The notes: generated by a model from the letters alone, not told the origin. 64,000 nucleotides of DNA from Pseudomonas citronellolis (GCF_900112375.1 NZ_FOLS01000032.1:1-64000); one strand, 5' to 3'; positions 19,954-28,731 are shown, numbered from the stretch's first letter. Program-made: numbers and translations.

Positions 19954-21876
19954 TCAGAGCCTCGGCAGGTCGAACAGGCTGTCGTTGCGCTGGCGGCTGT
20001 TGAATTCGTCGAGCAGCCGGCGCAGTTGCGGCAGCAACTGTTCGGCCAGCAGGCGCGGCTCGAACAGGCCGCCGCCGACGTTCAGGGTGATCTGCGGGGA
20101 GAAATGCCAGTTCTGCACCGGCGGTATCGCTGGCACGGCGGGAGGCAGCTTCGCTTCGGGCACACTGGCGGCCTCGGCCTTCGCCGCTGCACTCTCCTTG
20201 CCCAGCCAGGCACCAAGCTTGCCGCCGCCCCAGCCGCCCAGCTTCTCGCCCAGCAGGCCGCCGAGCGCACCGCCGATGGCCGTGCCCACCACCGGGACTA
20301 TCGAGCCCACGGCAGCGCCCAGCGCGGTTCCCACCAGGGCGCCGGCGGCACCGCCATAGCCTTCGCCCTTCTCTTGGGCGGAGCCGTCACTGGCATAGGT
20401 CTGCACGGCGCCCAGCACGGCCAGCCCGGCACTCAGCGGTACGGCACCGCGCAGCAGCAGGCGACCGCCGCGGGCCAGTTGCGCACCGCCCTTGCCGGCC
20501 GCGTCGAGCACGGCGGGCACTCCACTCACCGTGCTGCCTGTGCGCAACGCAACCTCCGGCAGCTTCCCGGCTCGCGCGCCGAGCAGGCCGCCCCGGGCCA
20601 GGTTCACGGCGCCACGCCCCACATCGAACAGCGCCCGGCCCCCTTTGTAAGCACCGAACAGGCCCACCGCCGAGGCCACCACGCCGGGGTTCTCGTTGAC
20701 CAGTTGCGTCCCACGGCGGAACGCCTCGGAGCCCGCCTCCAGAGCGGGGTCCACATAGGGCACGAGCGCATCGCCGACGGCTCCCAGCAGCGTCTCGCTG
20801 GATGCCCGCGCCGCACCGATGCGGGCCGAGGTCGTGTCATTGCGCTGGAGGAGAAGGCTGTCGACCACTCCACTGGCCTTCAGGGCCTGCGCTTGCAGGC
20901 GCCGCAACGCCTCCCCGCCGCCCGAGGCCGGTAGCAGGCCCTTGAGCCCTTTGCCCACCCTTTCGGCCGCCTCTTCGGGCGAACCGCTCTTGCGCATCTG
21001 CAGTTCCAGCATGGCCCCCAGGCGGACGACAGCCTTGCTGCCCTGCCCCTTTCGCGGGCGCGCCCTGGACAACAGTTCCGGCAGGTGACGCGCCAGGTCC
21101 GCCGTCTCGAACTCGCCCTGCTGGCCGAGGAAGGCCAGGGAGTCCAGCGTCTTCGCCAACTCGGCGGGAGTATCGAGCCCGGCCTTCACCTGCAGGCTGC
21201 GCAGCAGCGCCGCGGTGTGGTCGAGCCCGGCGCCCTGGCTGCGGGCGAATTTCGCCGCCAACGGCAGGAGCGACTGGGCATCCTGCTGCCGCATGCCGCT
21301 GTCCATCAGCGCAGCGAGCAGGCTTGCGCTGTCGTCCCGGCTCATCCCGCTGCCTTGCGCGCTTTCCTGTATCCGTTGCGACAGCTGCCGTTCCTGCGCG
21401 GTGCCGGCGATACCGCCACGGATCGCCAGGGCACGGATGCGTTCCTGATAATCCGCGGCGATACCGATGGGCACGCCCATGGCGCTGCCGAACCTGCCCA
21501 GCTCGCCGAAGCGGCGGCCGGCGCTCTCCAGTTGCTCCCAGCCCCGGGCCCTGAGTTCGCTACCACGCACACTGCGGCCCAGGCGCTCATACAGCTTCGA
21601 CAGGTTGCCCACCTCCAGGCCGTGCCGCTTGAGCAGCGCCAGGTTGCCTTCCAGTGCCCGCAGGGTCGTGCCCGCCTGGGCGTCGCCGATGCGCTGCAGG
21701 CGCAGGTATTCCGCCTGCAGGTCGCGGGTTTCACCGACCAGGCCCTGGAGGTCGAAGGCACGCTCGCTGCTGCGCCGGAGCGCTTCCACACGCGCCTTGG
21801 CGTCCGCCACGACCGCCCCGAAACTGGCGTCGAGCACCCCGCCGAGCACGATGCTGATCTTCTGTTTCTCGCTCAT
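19954..21876 (-). CDS. tailocin tape measure protein
   Basis: Sets tail length by spanning the tube lumen. The 640-residue protein starts with a long helical, coiled-coil-prone region (1-200) and ends with glycine/alanine-rich hydrophobic segments (about 460-560) that can insert in membranes. The order tube, chaperone, tape measure, U is universal in P2-like tails. It appears shorter than the P. aeruginosa homologue as I remember it, so the particle may be shorter; this is an inference. Confidence 0.88.
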   Translation of the reverse strand: MSEKQKISIVLGGVLDASFGAVVADAKARVEALRRSSERAFDLQGLVGETRDLQAEYLRLQRIGDAQAGTTLRALEGNLALLKRHGLEVGNLSKLYERLGRSVRGSELRARGWEQLESAGRRFGELGRFGSAMGVPIGIAADYQERIRALAIRGGIAGTAQERQLSQRIQESAQGSGMSRDDSASLLAALMDSGMRQQDAQSLLPLAAKFARSQGAGLDHTAALLRSLQVKAGLDTPAELAKTLDSLAFLGQQGEFETADLARHLPELLSRARPRKGQGSKAVVRLGAMLELQMRKSGSPEEAAERVGKGLKGLLPASGGGEALRRLQAQALKASGVVDSLLLQRNDTTSARIGAARASSETLLGAVGDALVPYVDPALEAGSEAFRRGTQLVNENPGVVASAVGLFGAYKGGRALFDVGRGAVNLARGGLLGARAGKLPEVALRTGSTVSGVPAVLDAAGKGGAQLARGGRLLLRGAVPLSAGLAVLGAVQTYASDGSAQEKGEGYGGAAGALVGTALGAAVGSIVPVVGTAIGGALGGLLGEKLGGWGGGKLGAWLGKESAAAKAEAASVPEAKLPPAVPAIPPVQNWHFSPQITLNVGGGLFEPRLLAEQLLPQLRRLLDEFNSRQRNDSLFDLPRL

Positions 21877-21931
21877 CGCTCATTCCATCCATCAAAGGCG
21901 GGAGCGGCGCATGCACGCCGCTCCCGCGCCC

Positions 21932-22042
21932 TCAGGCAGCGTCCTCGCCCAGCCACCAGAGCAGCTCGCCCTGGCTCATGCCGTCGAGGTCGGCGGCGCC
22001 GAAACCCAGTTCGCGGGCCAGGCGCCGCGCCAGCTCACGCAT
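21932..22042 (-). CDS. small gpE-like tail protein, overlapping frame
   Basis: A 36-residue frame (MRELARRLAREL... ending ELLWWLGEDAA) whose ATG overlaps the stop of the preceding tail chaperone gene (ATGCGTGA). The LDGMSQGELLWW core resembles the P2 GpE family. The same frame is open upstream inside the chaperone gene, so it could also be made as a frameshift extension, as in P2 E/E'. Reaching it would need a +1 or -2 shift, and no slippery run is evident, so coupled re-initiation looks likelier. Confidence 0.6.
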   Translation of the reverse strand: MRELARRLARELGFGAADLDGMSQGELLWWLGEDAA

Positions 22043-22355
22043 CCGCGTCGGGCTCGTCGCCGTCTTCGCGCACCAGGCGAAAGTAGGCGTTCTGCAGCCG
22101 CTGGTAGTCGCTGAGCTTGAGCCCCTCCAGGTCCTGGGCGCTGACCTGGGCGAGGGAGGCGAACAGTTGCAGCTCGCGCTCCTCCGCATCGCCGCCGACG
22201 CGGGTGGCCAGGCGGATGTCGCGCACCGTGGGGGCGCGCAGGGTCAGGCTGTCGACGCTGACGCCGTTGCATTGCGCCGGGCGCGACAGGCGCACGGTGG
22301 CGGCGTCGGCGCCCAGGCTGAGCCAGGCCGGTTGTGCTTGGGTCATGGCGCGCAC
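22035..22355 (-). CDS. tailocin tail assembly chaperone (E / gp41-like)
   Basis: Chaperone for the tape measure during tail assembly. The 106-residue protein has the family core TVRDIRLATRVGGDAEERELQLFASLAQVS and DLEGLKLSDYQRLQNAYF. An alternative start is the Met at residue 4 (MTQAQPAW). It lies between tube and tape measure, where tail chaperones always sit, and is followed by an overlapping small frame. Confidence 0.82.
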   Translation of the reverse strand: MRAMTQAQPAWLSLGADAATVRLSRPAQCNGVSVDSLTLRAPTVRDIRLATRVGGDAEERELQLFASLAQVSAQDLEGLKLSDYQRLQNAYFRLVREDGDEPDADA

Positions 22356-22356
22356 C

Positions 22357-22860
22357 TCACAGGCCGAGGTGGCCGCGCAGCGCGGCCAGCTGGTCGACGC
22401 CGTTGACGCGACGCACCGAGTTCAGCGGGTCGATCTCGAAGACCTCGCGGCCGTCGACTTCCAGCTTGTAGTAGCTGACCACCACGTTGAACTTGAACTC
22501 GGCCAGCTCGCCGACCTTCCAGTCGCCCGGGTCGACTTCCTGGAGCATGCCGCGCAGGGTCGCGATCACCGGCACGGCGTCGCCCTTCTGGCTCTTGAAG
22601 GAGCCGCGGAACACGCCGTTGAAGCCGCTCTGGTCGGCCAGGCCGAAGAAGTTCAGCGCCTCGCGCCGGGCGCCGTTGGTGGAGAACTTCGCCTCCATCT
22701 TCTCCAGGCCCATGTCCAGGGCGATGGGCGCGTCCATGCCGCCGGCCTGGTAGTCCTGGGTCTTGATGCTCAGCTTGGGCAGGGTCAGCGACGGCACGTC
22801 ACCGGCGAAGCTGACGCCGTCGACGAACAGGTTGGTGTTGCTCAGGGTTTGCGGAATCAT
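22357..22860 (-). CDS. tailocin tube protein (P2 gpFII-like)
   Basis: Inner tube subunit of the contractile tail. The 167-residue protein begins MIPQTLSNTNLFVDGVSFAG and matches the R-pyocin tube (PA0623) over its length. It lies directly downstream of the sheath gene and 12 bp from it, the order seen in all P2-type tails. Confidence 0.93.
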   Translation of the reverse strand: MIPQTLSNTNLFVDGVSFAGDVPSLTLPKLSIKTQDYQAGGMDAPIALDMGLEKMEAKFSTNGARREALNFFGLADQSGFNGVFRGSFKSQKGDAVPVIATLRGMLQEVDPGDWKVGELAEFKFNVVVSYYKLEVDGREVFEIDPLNSVRRVNGVDQLAALRGHLGL

Positions 22861-22872
22861 GGGTGTTGCTCC

Positions 22873-24030
22873 TTAGGCGTCGAGGACTTCGGTGAGCCAC
22901 TGGTCGGTGACTTCCACGCGGAAGTTGGGGTTTTCGGCGGGCGGCACGTCGGTGAAGCGGATGTTCCAGTACACCTTGCCCTGGGCCAGCTGGCTGGCAG
23001 TGTTGAGTTCCGCGTCGGCGTAGACCTCGAAGTCGATCACCGCGCCCTGGTTCTTCAGGTCGCGCATGAAGGCGCGCAGGCCCTCGGTGACGTCCTTGAC
23101 GTAGGTCTTGGTGATGCCGCGGTCGACCGCCCACTTGTGCCCGGCGAGGATGGCGTCCATCACCATGTCGAGGGTGCGCACGCGGGTCACGAAGGCCCAC
23201 TTCGGGTCGCTGGACAGGGTGCGGTTGCCCCACAGGCGGTAGCCGTCGTCGCGGATGATGGTGGTGACGTTGGCGTTGTTCAGCAGGTTGGCGCGGCAGG
23301 TCGCGTCGCCGTCGAGGAACTCCACCGGGCGGGTGGTGCCGGTGATGCCGGTGAACACCTTGTTCGACGGCGAAGACCAGAAGCCGTACTCGGCGTCGGT
23401 CCAGGCGAACAGCCCGGCGGCGTAGGCCGAGGCCGGTGCGTCGGCGCTGGCGCTGGCCTCGGTGTCCCAGTACTGCACGCCGGGGTCGACCATGTACACG
23501 CGCTTGCTGCCGAACTCGCCGGCATAGGCGATGGCCGCCTCGTCGGTGCTGTTCGGCCCGTCGACGATGGCGATGGCGCGCAGCTTGCCCGCCAGGGCGT
23601 CCATGGTGGTAGCCACGGCCTCGGTGGCGGAATGCTTCGGCGCCACCAGCAGGCGCGGCTGGGCGTTGAAGCGCGACTTGCCGTCGAGCAGCGCCTGCAG
23701 GCCAGTGCGCTGGCCGGACTCGGTGACGCTGCCGATGATCGCCGAGGTCTGTTGCGCCGGGTCCTCGACCTCGGCCACACCCACCGCGACGACCACGGCG
23801 GAGGCCTGGGTGAAGATGGCGGTGCAGGCCTTGTAGATCGCCGAGCCGGCGCCGAAGGCGGCGGCCGCCTCGCGCAGGCTGGTCAGCAGCACCGGCACGT
23901 CCGGCTCGGCGGTGGCCGGAGCGCCCGGGGTGAAGGTATCCACCAGGCCGATGATCGAGGACGACGGCAGCGCGATGGTGCGCGCGCCGACGTCGACGTT
24001 GGTCACGGTAACGCCGTGAAAGAAGCTCAT
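22873..24030 (-). CDS. tailocin contractile sheath protein (P2 gpFI-like)
   Basis: Sheath subunit that contracts to drive the tube through the target outer membrane. The 385-residue protein, starting MSFFHGVTVTNVD, is very close to the R-pyocin sheath (PA0622), including the conserved C-terminal VYWNIRFTDVPPAENPNFRV that forms the inter-subunit strand. The start was set 6 codons inside the longest frame, after a GGAGAAAA site. A strong intrinsic terminator precedes it. Confidence 0.95.
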   Translation of the reverse strand: MSFFHGVTVTNVDVGARTIALPSSSIIGLVDTFTPGAPATAEPDVPVLLTSLREAAAAFGAGSAIYKACTAIFTQASAVVVAVGVAEVEDPAQQTSAIIGSVTESGQRTGLQALLDGKSRFNAQPRLLVAPKHSATEAVATTMDALAGKLRAIAIVDGPNSTDEAAIAYAGEFGSKRVYMVDPGVQYWDTEASASADAPASAYAAGLFAWTDAEYGFWSSPSNKVFTGITGTTRPVEFLDGDATCRANLLNNANVTTIIRDDGYRLWGNRTLSSDPKWAFVTRVRTLDMVMDAILAGHKWAVDRGITKTYVKDVTEGLRAFMRDLKNQGAVIDFEVYADAELNTASQLAQGKVYWNIRFTDVPPAENPNFRVEVTDQWLTEVLDA

Positions 24031-24048
24031 AGGGTTTTCTCCAGACAT

Positions 24049-24071
24049 AAAAAAACCGCCGGTAGGCGGTT
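24049..24071 (-). terminator. intrinsic terminator inside the tailocin operon (fibre-sheath)
   Basis: Leftward: stem AACCGCC/GGCGGTT with a 4-nt loop followed directly by about seven Ts. It is the strongest terminator in the cluster and lies 19 bp upstream of the sheath ATG. Sheath and tube would need readthrough, antitermination or a promoter in 24072-24305. Confidence 0.8.
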
Positions 24072-24305
24072 GCTTGGTTGGCCCGGGCCGCGGGTGCGGT
24101 GGGCTGGGATTACTCTCATCAGCTAGGAAAGCCAGTCTTGGCCGAAAATGAAGTCGCGCTAATTAGCGCTACATACAAGCGTACTAACTCAGAATTTCAA
24201 TCGAGAAAGCATGGGCTGTGTGAACTATTTTCAGCACCCACGCCAACTCAGCAAAACAGCATAGGCCTATATATCTCACAACCCAAACCACTCAAATAAT
24301 TAATC
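24072..24305. other. AT-rich gap after the tail fibre gene
   Basis: About 230 bp that is clearly AT-rich against the GC-rich neighbourhood. No leftward reading frame of useful length exists in it, although R-pyocin clusters normally carry the fibre chaperone gene here. A 73-codon rightward frame is present but has no recognisable content. Likely the scar of a fibre-module exchange. Confidence 0.6.
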
Positions 24306-25277
24306 TTATTTACCTATAGACAGCCAGAAGAATGCACTTAGTGTTCCTGCTGTCGAAGCGACTTGCCGAACACCAAATGTCACGCCAGTCTTTGAGTAGC
24401 TCAGTGTGCCGATGGCATTCACGCCAGAAATACTGCCAGACGCGTCTCCATACCATATACCGTAAAACTCAGAAGGATATGCCAATGGAAAATTCAGACT
24501 ACCGTTGCCATTTGCATCAGACTGACTTGTCCCCCACTGAATAATTAGTCCTCCCATCCAGGTTGGAAAAGCGACATAGCCACTATTGCCAATAGAAGCC
24601 ATAAAGCCTGCCCGAAGTTTCTTAGGTGTGACAACGCTTGCGTCATCTATACCTGCATTTACCTGGGCTTGCGTAGCAATCTTCATCAACCCTGAAACAG
24701 ACTCCGTAGCCTGTACGATTTTTTTTGCTATAGCCTGAAAAACCCGTAACGGTGTCATCAGTTTGCTGCTATCAACTCCGACTTCAGCATCCTGCTGGCT
24801 AGCGAGGATCGTCCGCGAGTCCACATATTCGCGGGTAGCCAGCACCACGCTCGGATCGATCTTCAGCTCCACCGAAGCGGTGTTGCTGACGATCAGCACC
24901 ATGCGCACGGTCTGGGTGCGGCCGCTGCCTTCGGCCAGTTGCGGTTTGTAGGACGGCGCGCAGTTGGCGTAGGCGATCAGTGCGCCGGCCTCGTCGTACA
25001 GGCCCATCTCGCGGATCCACCAGCCGCCGACGTCCTCGGGGATGACCTGCTCGGCGATGATCTGCGCGGCGTTGGCCGGGTCGATGCTGAGTTGGTTCAG
25101 CGGTGCGCGGCGGACTTCGTTGACCAGCGCGGTGCGGCTGGCGTCCGGGGTAGGGACGTTGCCTCCGCCGTCGCCGACGGCCAGCTGGGTGATTTTCAGG
25201 GTGGTGCCCAGCGCGGTGGCATTCGCCAGCTTGCCGGCACCGATGGTGGTCAGGAGTGCGTAGTAGGTCACGGCCAT
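24306..25277 (-). CDS. tailocin tail fibre (receptor-binding protein)
   Basis: Binds the target cell surface and sets the killing spectrum. The 323-residue protein has an N-terminal tail-collar fibre domain (1-150; baseplate attachment; MAVTYYALLTTIGAGKLANA, GGWWIREMGLYD), a short shaft (150-235) and a C-terminal domain resembling gp53-like fibre tips (GLIIQWGTSQSD ... FFWLSIGK). It is about half the length of the PAO1 R2 fibre. The 3' third (24306-24790) is visibly poorer in G+C than the 5' part, which points to exchange of the tip. The start overlaps gpI by 10 bp. Confidence 0.9.
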   Translation of the reverse strand: MAVTYYALLTTIGAGKLANATALGTTLKITQLAVGDGGGNVPTPDASRTALVNEVRRAPLNQLSIDPANAAQIIAEQVIPEDVGGWWIREMGLYDEAGALIAYANCAPSYKPQLAEGSGRTQTVRMVLIVSNTASVELKIDPSVVLATREYVDSRTILASQQDAEVGVDSSKLMTPLRVFQAIAKKIVQATESVSGLMKIATQAQVNAGIDDASVVTPKKLRAGFMASIGNSGYVAFPTWMGGLIIQWGTSQSDANGNGSLNFPLAYPSEFYGIWYGDASGSISGVNAIGTLSYSKTGVTFGVRQVASTAGTLSAFFWLSIGK

Positions 25278-25882
25278 GGGTAGACGCTCAGTTGGTCGAT
25301 GGTGTGTTCCCGGCCGGGCAGGCCGTAGCCGCCGCGGGTCTCGATGACGTCCGGGAGATAGGGGTAGACGGTGGTGATGTCGCCGTCGTATTGGCCGGAG
25401 CCGACGTAGATCGGCCCCTGGGTTTCCAGGCTGATGTCCAGCCCGATGAGGTGGCGGGTCAGCGGCTTCGCGTCGTCGATCAGACGCTCCACCTCCTGGT
25501 ACATGGCTTCGCTGATGCCGCTGTCGAGCACGCCGATGCGCAGGCGGAAAGTGCCCGGCTCGCCCGTGGGCGCACTCTGCCACCACTCGATCACCTCGAT
25601 CAGGTAGCCCAGCGGCTCGATCACCCGGCGCAGCGCGGCGATGGTGCCCTTGTGCTGGTGGATACGGAACGCCGCGGCTATCGCCTTGCGCTTCACCGGC
25701 TCGGCCCAGTCCGGGTCCCAGCGGTCCACCGACCAGGCCCAGGCCAGGTAGGGCAGCAGCGCCAGCGGGCAGCGCTGCGGGTCCATCAGCTCGCGCAGCG
25801 GGATCGGCAGGTCGCTCACCTGCACGTCGGCCAGCGCCCGTTCCAGCGGCGTGGCGTTGCTGGGCAGCAGGCGGCTACTCAT
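25268..25882 (-). CDS. tailocin baseplate protein I (P2 gpI-like)
   Basis: Baseplate wedge component. The 204-residue protein carries the family core LPYLAWAWSVDRWDPDW and HQHKGTIAALRRVIEPLG. The start was set at MSSRLLPSNATPLERAL, which overlaps the gpJ stop by 8 bp; the longer frame would run further into gpJ. Immediately precedes the fibre gene as in P2 and R-pyocins. Confidence 0.92.
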   Translation of the reverse strand: MSSRLLPSNATPLERALADVQVSDLPIPLRELMDPQRCPLALLPYLAWAWSVDRWDPDWAEPVKRKAIAAAFRIHQHKGTIAALRRVIEPLGYLIEVIEWWQSAPTGEPGTFRLRIGVLDSGISEAMYQEVERLIDDAKPLTRHLIGLDISLETQGPIYVGSGQYDGDITTVYPYLPDVIETRGGYGLPGREHTIDQLSVYPWP

Positions 25883-26765
25883 CGGAGCCTCCCACGCTGA
25901 TGGCGTAGCCGGTGCAATAGGCGGCCTGGGTGGCATCCAGCACCACGTCGGCGGCCGGCTGCGCCAGCTCTACGCGCTGAACGCCCTCCACATGCAGCGC
26001 GGCGAACAGCGCCGAGCGGCGGATGTCGCGGCCGAGCCGGCGCTGGGTGGCGATGTAGCCTTGCAGCGAGGCTTCCGCCGCCTGGCGGATCAGCTCGGCC
26101 TCGGGCCCCGGGTAGATGTAGAGCACCGCCTCCACCCGGTAGTCGACGATGCTCGCCGACTGCACGGTGACGCGATCGCCCACCGGTCGTACGTCCTCGT
26201 CGGACAGCGCCAGGCGCACCGCTTCGAGGATGTCCTCGGCAGCACTGCCATCGCCTTCGCGGGACAGCACGCTGATCAGTGCCTCGCAGGGCGCGGGGCT
26301 GATCGCCGAGACATCGGCGATGCGCCCGTCGGCGCCCAGCGCGAAGGCCACGTAGGCATTCCGTGGCCCGGCCACCGACAGTTGGTCGAAGGCCAGCTGG
26401 GTGCGGTTGCGCAGCGAGTCGTCGCTCTCCAGCACCGCCTCCAGCGGCGGCACCGCCGACGGATCGGCGGGCTGGATCACCAGGCGCGCCACGTTGTAGC
26501 CGGCGGCCAGTTGCTCGAGGTCGCTGCCCGTGGCGTAGGCGAGCATCACTGCCCGCGCGGCGTCGTTGATGCGGGCGCGCAGCAGCAGCTCACGGTAGGC
26601 CGCCAGCTCCAGCAGCTTGACCACCGGATCGGACTCCAGCGCGGCGTCCCAGCCTTCGCCCATGGCCGCGCGGAAGGCTTCCAGCAGCTCCTGGTAGAGG
26701 CTCTCGAAGTCCAGGCTTTCCACCACGTCCGGCGGCGGCAGCTGCGACAGGTCGATGATGCTCAT
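25875..26765 (-). CDS. tailocin baseplate assembly protein J (P2 gpJ-like)
   Basis: Baseplate wedge protein homologous to T4 gp6. The 296-residue protein begins MSIIDLSQLPPPDVVE, has the conserved LLELAAYRELLLRARINDAARAV helix near 70-95 and GADLDQLA-type segment GSDLEQLAAGYNV. It overlaps gpW by 4 bp (ATGA) and gpI by 8 bp. Confidence 0.93.
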   Translation of the reverse strand: MSIIDLSQLPPPDVVESLDFESLYQELLEAFRAAMGEGWDAALESDPVVKLLELAAYRELLLRARINDAARAVMLAYATGSDLEQLAAGYNVARLVIQPADPSAVPPLEAVLESDDSLRNRTQLAFDQLSVAGPRNAYVAFALGADGRIADVSAISPAPCEALISVLSREGDGSAAEDILEAVRLALSDEDVRPVGDRVTVQSASIVDYRVEAVLYIYPGPEAELIRQAAEASLQGYIATQRRLGRDIRRSALFAALHVEGVQRVELAQPAADVVLDATQAAYCTGYAISVGGSDE

Positions 26766-27088
26766 GCCTGCACCTCCAGCTGGAAACCGTCACCCTGGTA
26801 GAGCCCGCTCAACAGCAGGCTGACGCGGCCATCGAGCACCGCGCTGACCTTCACCGACTGCAGGCGGATGCGCGGCTCCCAGCGCCCGAGGGAACGGGCG
26901 ACCTCGGCCTGCACCGCGCTTTTCCAGCCTTCGCTGAGCGGCAGGTCGACCATGCGCCGCAGCTGGCTGCCGTACTCCGGGCGCATGCGCCGGCTGCCCA
27001 GGGGCGTGCCGAGGATGTCCTCGATGGATTGTTTCAGGTGCGCCAGGCCGCCCAGGGGCTGGCCGTTGCGCCTGTCCATGCCGATCAT
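26762..27088 (-). CDS. tailocin baseplate protein W (P2 gpW/gp25-like)
   Basis: Small baseplate wedge protein of the gp25 lysozyme-like fold, without enzymatic role. The 108-residue chain has the diagnostic HLKQSIEDILGTPLGSRRMR segment (residues 15-40) and the EPRI region. The start was set at MIGMDRRNG; a GGGAGGG site lies upstream. Confidence 0.92.
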   Translation of the reverse strand: MIGMDRRNGQPLGGLAHLKQSIEDILGTPLGSRRMRPEYGSQLRRMVDLPLSEGWKSAVQAEVARSLGRWEPRIRLQSVKVSAVLDGRVSLLLSGLYQGDGFQLEVQA

Positions 27089-27149
27089 GGCCGCGCCCTC
27101 CCCTGTGGCGGGCGGTTGTGCTTGCCCATGCTGTTCTCCAGAAACGAAG

Positions 27150-27170
27150 AGGCCCGCGCGTGGCGGGCCT
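27150..27170 (-). terminator. terminator-like hairpin inside the tailocin operon (V-W)
   Basis: Leftward: stem AGGCCCGC/GCGGGCCT, 5-nt loop, then CTTCGTTT. It lies between the spike gene and gpW. A 14-codon frame (27085-27129) with a GGAG site follows it and ends at the gpW start; it may only couple translation. Confidence 0.55.
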
Positions 27171-27188
27171 GTGGATGAAAGTGACGGT

Positions 27189-27752
27189 TCAGTGGGTGTG
27201 GTGGTTGCTGTTGCCGGTGGTGTCCATGATCGAGCCGCTGCTGGTGACGTTGCCCTGCACCGCCAGGTTGCCCTGGATGGCCACCTCGCCCTGCAGGCTG
27301 ATCTGCCCGGCCTTGACGCTGACCGCGGCGTCGCTGACCAGTACCTGCGCCCCACCCACCTTCACCGTGACGCTGCCGCTGGGCAGTTCGATGCTGTAGC
27401 TGTGCGCGGCCCAGTCGTAGCTCAGGCTGCCGCCGTCGGCGAAGCGCCAGGTCTCGACGTGGTCGCGGCTGTCCGCCGGGGCGCCGGCGTCGCCGTACAG
27501 GCCGGGCACGAAGGTGCCCATGGCCAGCACCCCGGACGGGCTGAGCAATACGCCCTGCTCGCCGATGCCCGGCGCCCGCCAGTGCCGCGCCGGGCCTGCT
27601 CCCTGGGCGTGCCAGCGCACCCAGGCGCTGGTCCAGTCGCCATTGCGCACCCGCACCCGGGCGGCGGCCAGGTCCACGGCGACCACCACGCAGGGCACGA
27701 TCAGCGAGGCGAGCATGCGGTCGTGCTCGGCGCTCACGTAGATCGGGTTCAT
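27189..27752 (-). CDS. tailocin central spike protein (P2 gpV-like)
   Basis: Membrane-piercing spike at the baseplate tip. The 187-residue protein has an N-terminal OB-fold region, a gpV middle ([18 protein letters not shown]), a repetitive beta-helix segment ([20 protein letters not shown]) and ends with SNHHTH. The terminal histidines fit the HxH iron site at the tip of P2 and R-pyocin spikes. It overlaps the upstream gene by 4 bp. Confidence 0.93.
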   Translation of the reverse strand: MNPIYVSAEHDRMLASLIVPCVVVAVDLAAARVRVRNGDWTSAWVRWHAQGAGPARHWRAPGIGEQGVLLSPSGVLAMGTFVPGLYGDAGAPADSRDHVETWRFADGGSLSYDWAAHSYSIELPSGSVTVKVGGAQVLVSDAAVSVKAGQISLQGEVAIQGNLAVQGNVTSSGSIMDTTGNSNHHTH

Positions 27753-28267
27753 GCCAGGTCCTCCGGGGCGAAGTAGTCGGCCTCGTGGCCGGGGCCGGTC
27801 TGCGGCTCGATACCCAGCAGCAGCGAGCCCGGCGGCAGGTCCTCCCAGGGCCATTCCGGCGTACCCAGCAGCAGCGGCTGGTCCCACTCCAGCAGCCAGA
27901 CGCGGTAGGCCTCGCTGGCCTCGGGCCGGGCCTGGACGAAGCCGGCCGGCTCCAGCGGCAGGTCCCAGGTCTGCGCACGCAGCAGGACGGCGATCAGCGA
28001 AGCCAGCTGCAGCGCCAGCACTTCCGCCTCGGCGTCGTCGCGCTGCAGCAGCAGGCGTGCCTGCAGCCGGCACAGCAGCGCCGTCTCGCCGGTGCCGGGG
28101 TCGCGGCCCGGCGCCAGCGCGGCGTATTCCAGCAGCAGCGCGGGTAGCTGCGGGGTGGCCGTGCCCAGTGGGCCGCGCAGTATCTGCACGGCCTCCGGCA
28201 GTACCGCGCGCAGCCGCTGTTCGACGGCGGCCAGCAGGCTTTCGAGGGTCAACTCCTGGTCAGGCAT
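27749..28267 (-). CDS. conserved tailocin protein (PA0615-like)
   Basis: A 172-residue protein of unproven role, second gene of the late operon as in P. aeruginosa R-pyocins. It looks like a compact alpha/beta domain with an early helical region ([15 protein letters not shown]) and a leucine-rich middle. The gap between holin and spike genes in other tailocins carries the same type of protein, and it may be a tail terminator or assembly factor. It overlaps the spike start by 4 bp (ATGA). Confidence 0.75.
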   Translation of the reverse strand: MPDQELTLESLLAAVEQRLRAVLPEAVQILRGPLGTATPQLPALLLEYAALAPGRDPGTGETALLCRLQARLLLQRDDAEAEVLALQLASLIAVLLRAQTWDLPLEPAGFVQARPEASEAYRVWLLEWDQPLLLGTPEWPWEDLPPGSLLLGIEPQTGPGHEADYFAPEDLA

Positions 28268-28295
28268 GGCGCCTCCCTGTTTCGGATGGATTCGT

Positions 28296-28628
28296 TCAGC
28301 GACGCTCGTGGTCGCTGTCGCTCAATTGGCAGACACCCAGGCGGCGGGCCGCCCAGCGTTCGTAGAGGCCGACGGCGATCTCGGCGCCGGCCGCCGCGGT
28401 CAGGCTGCCGACGGCGGCGCTGAGCAGCAGCGAGGCGCCGCAGGCCAGGGCCAGGAACATCACCGCCACGCCGCAGACGATCGAAGCGCCGGAGCGCAAC
28501 GCCAGGCGCCGCAGCAGCCCCCAGCCGCCCAGGCCGGCCTTGTCGGCCCGCCACATCTCGCCGCTGACGCCGCCCACGGCGGCCAGCAGGATCGATACCC
28601 ACAGCGGCATCTCGGGTTCATTGCCCAT
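28296..28628 (-). CDS. tailocin holin
   Basis: Forms the inner-membrane hole that lets the endolysin out. The 110-residue protein has about three hydrophobic segments (7-22, 50-68 and 70-87) and a charged C-terminal tail ending SDHERR, as holins do. It is the first gene of the late operon, so lysis timing is set by the late promoter. Matches PA0614 by position and type. Confidence 0.8.
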   Translation of the reverse strand: MGNEPEMPLWVSILLAAVGGVSGEMWRADKAGLGGWGLLRRLALRSGASIVCGVAVMFLALACGASLLLSAAVGSLTAAAGAEIAVGLYERWAARRLGVCQLSDSDHERR

Positions 28629-28731
28629 GGGTTCACCTTGAAGACAAACGCCCGCGCCGGCGGGCGGAACCGGTGGCTATCAGCCAGCCGGGGATTACGG
28701 CCGCAGGCCGCGAAAGCGGGCGGCGGAAACG

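Noticed and set aside
19924-20934. Rightward frames opposite the tape measure gene
   Set aside because: Shadow frames; the leftward tape measure protein is supported by order and composition.
24078-24299. Rightward 73-codon frame in the AT-rich gap after the tail fibre
   Set aside because: It starts inside the terminator region, has no ribosome site and no recognisable content.
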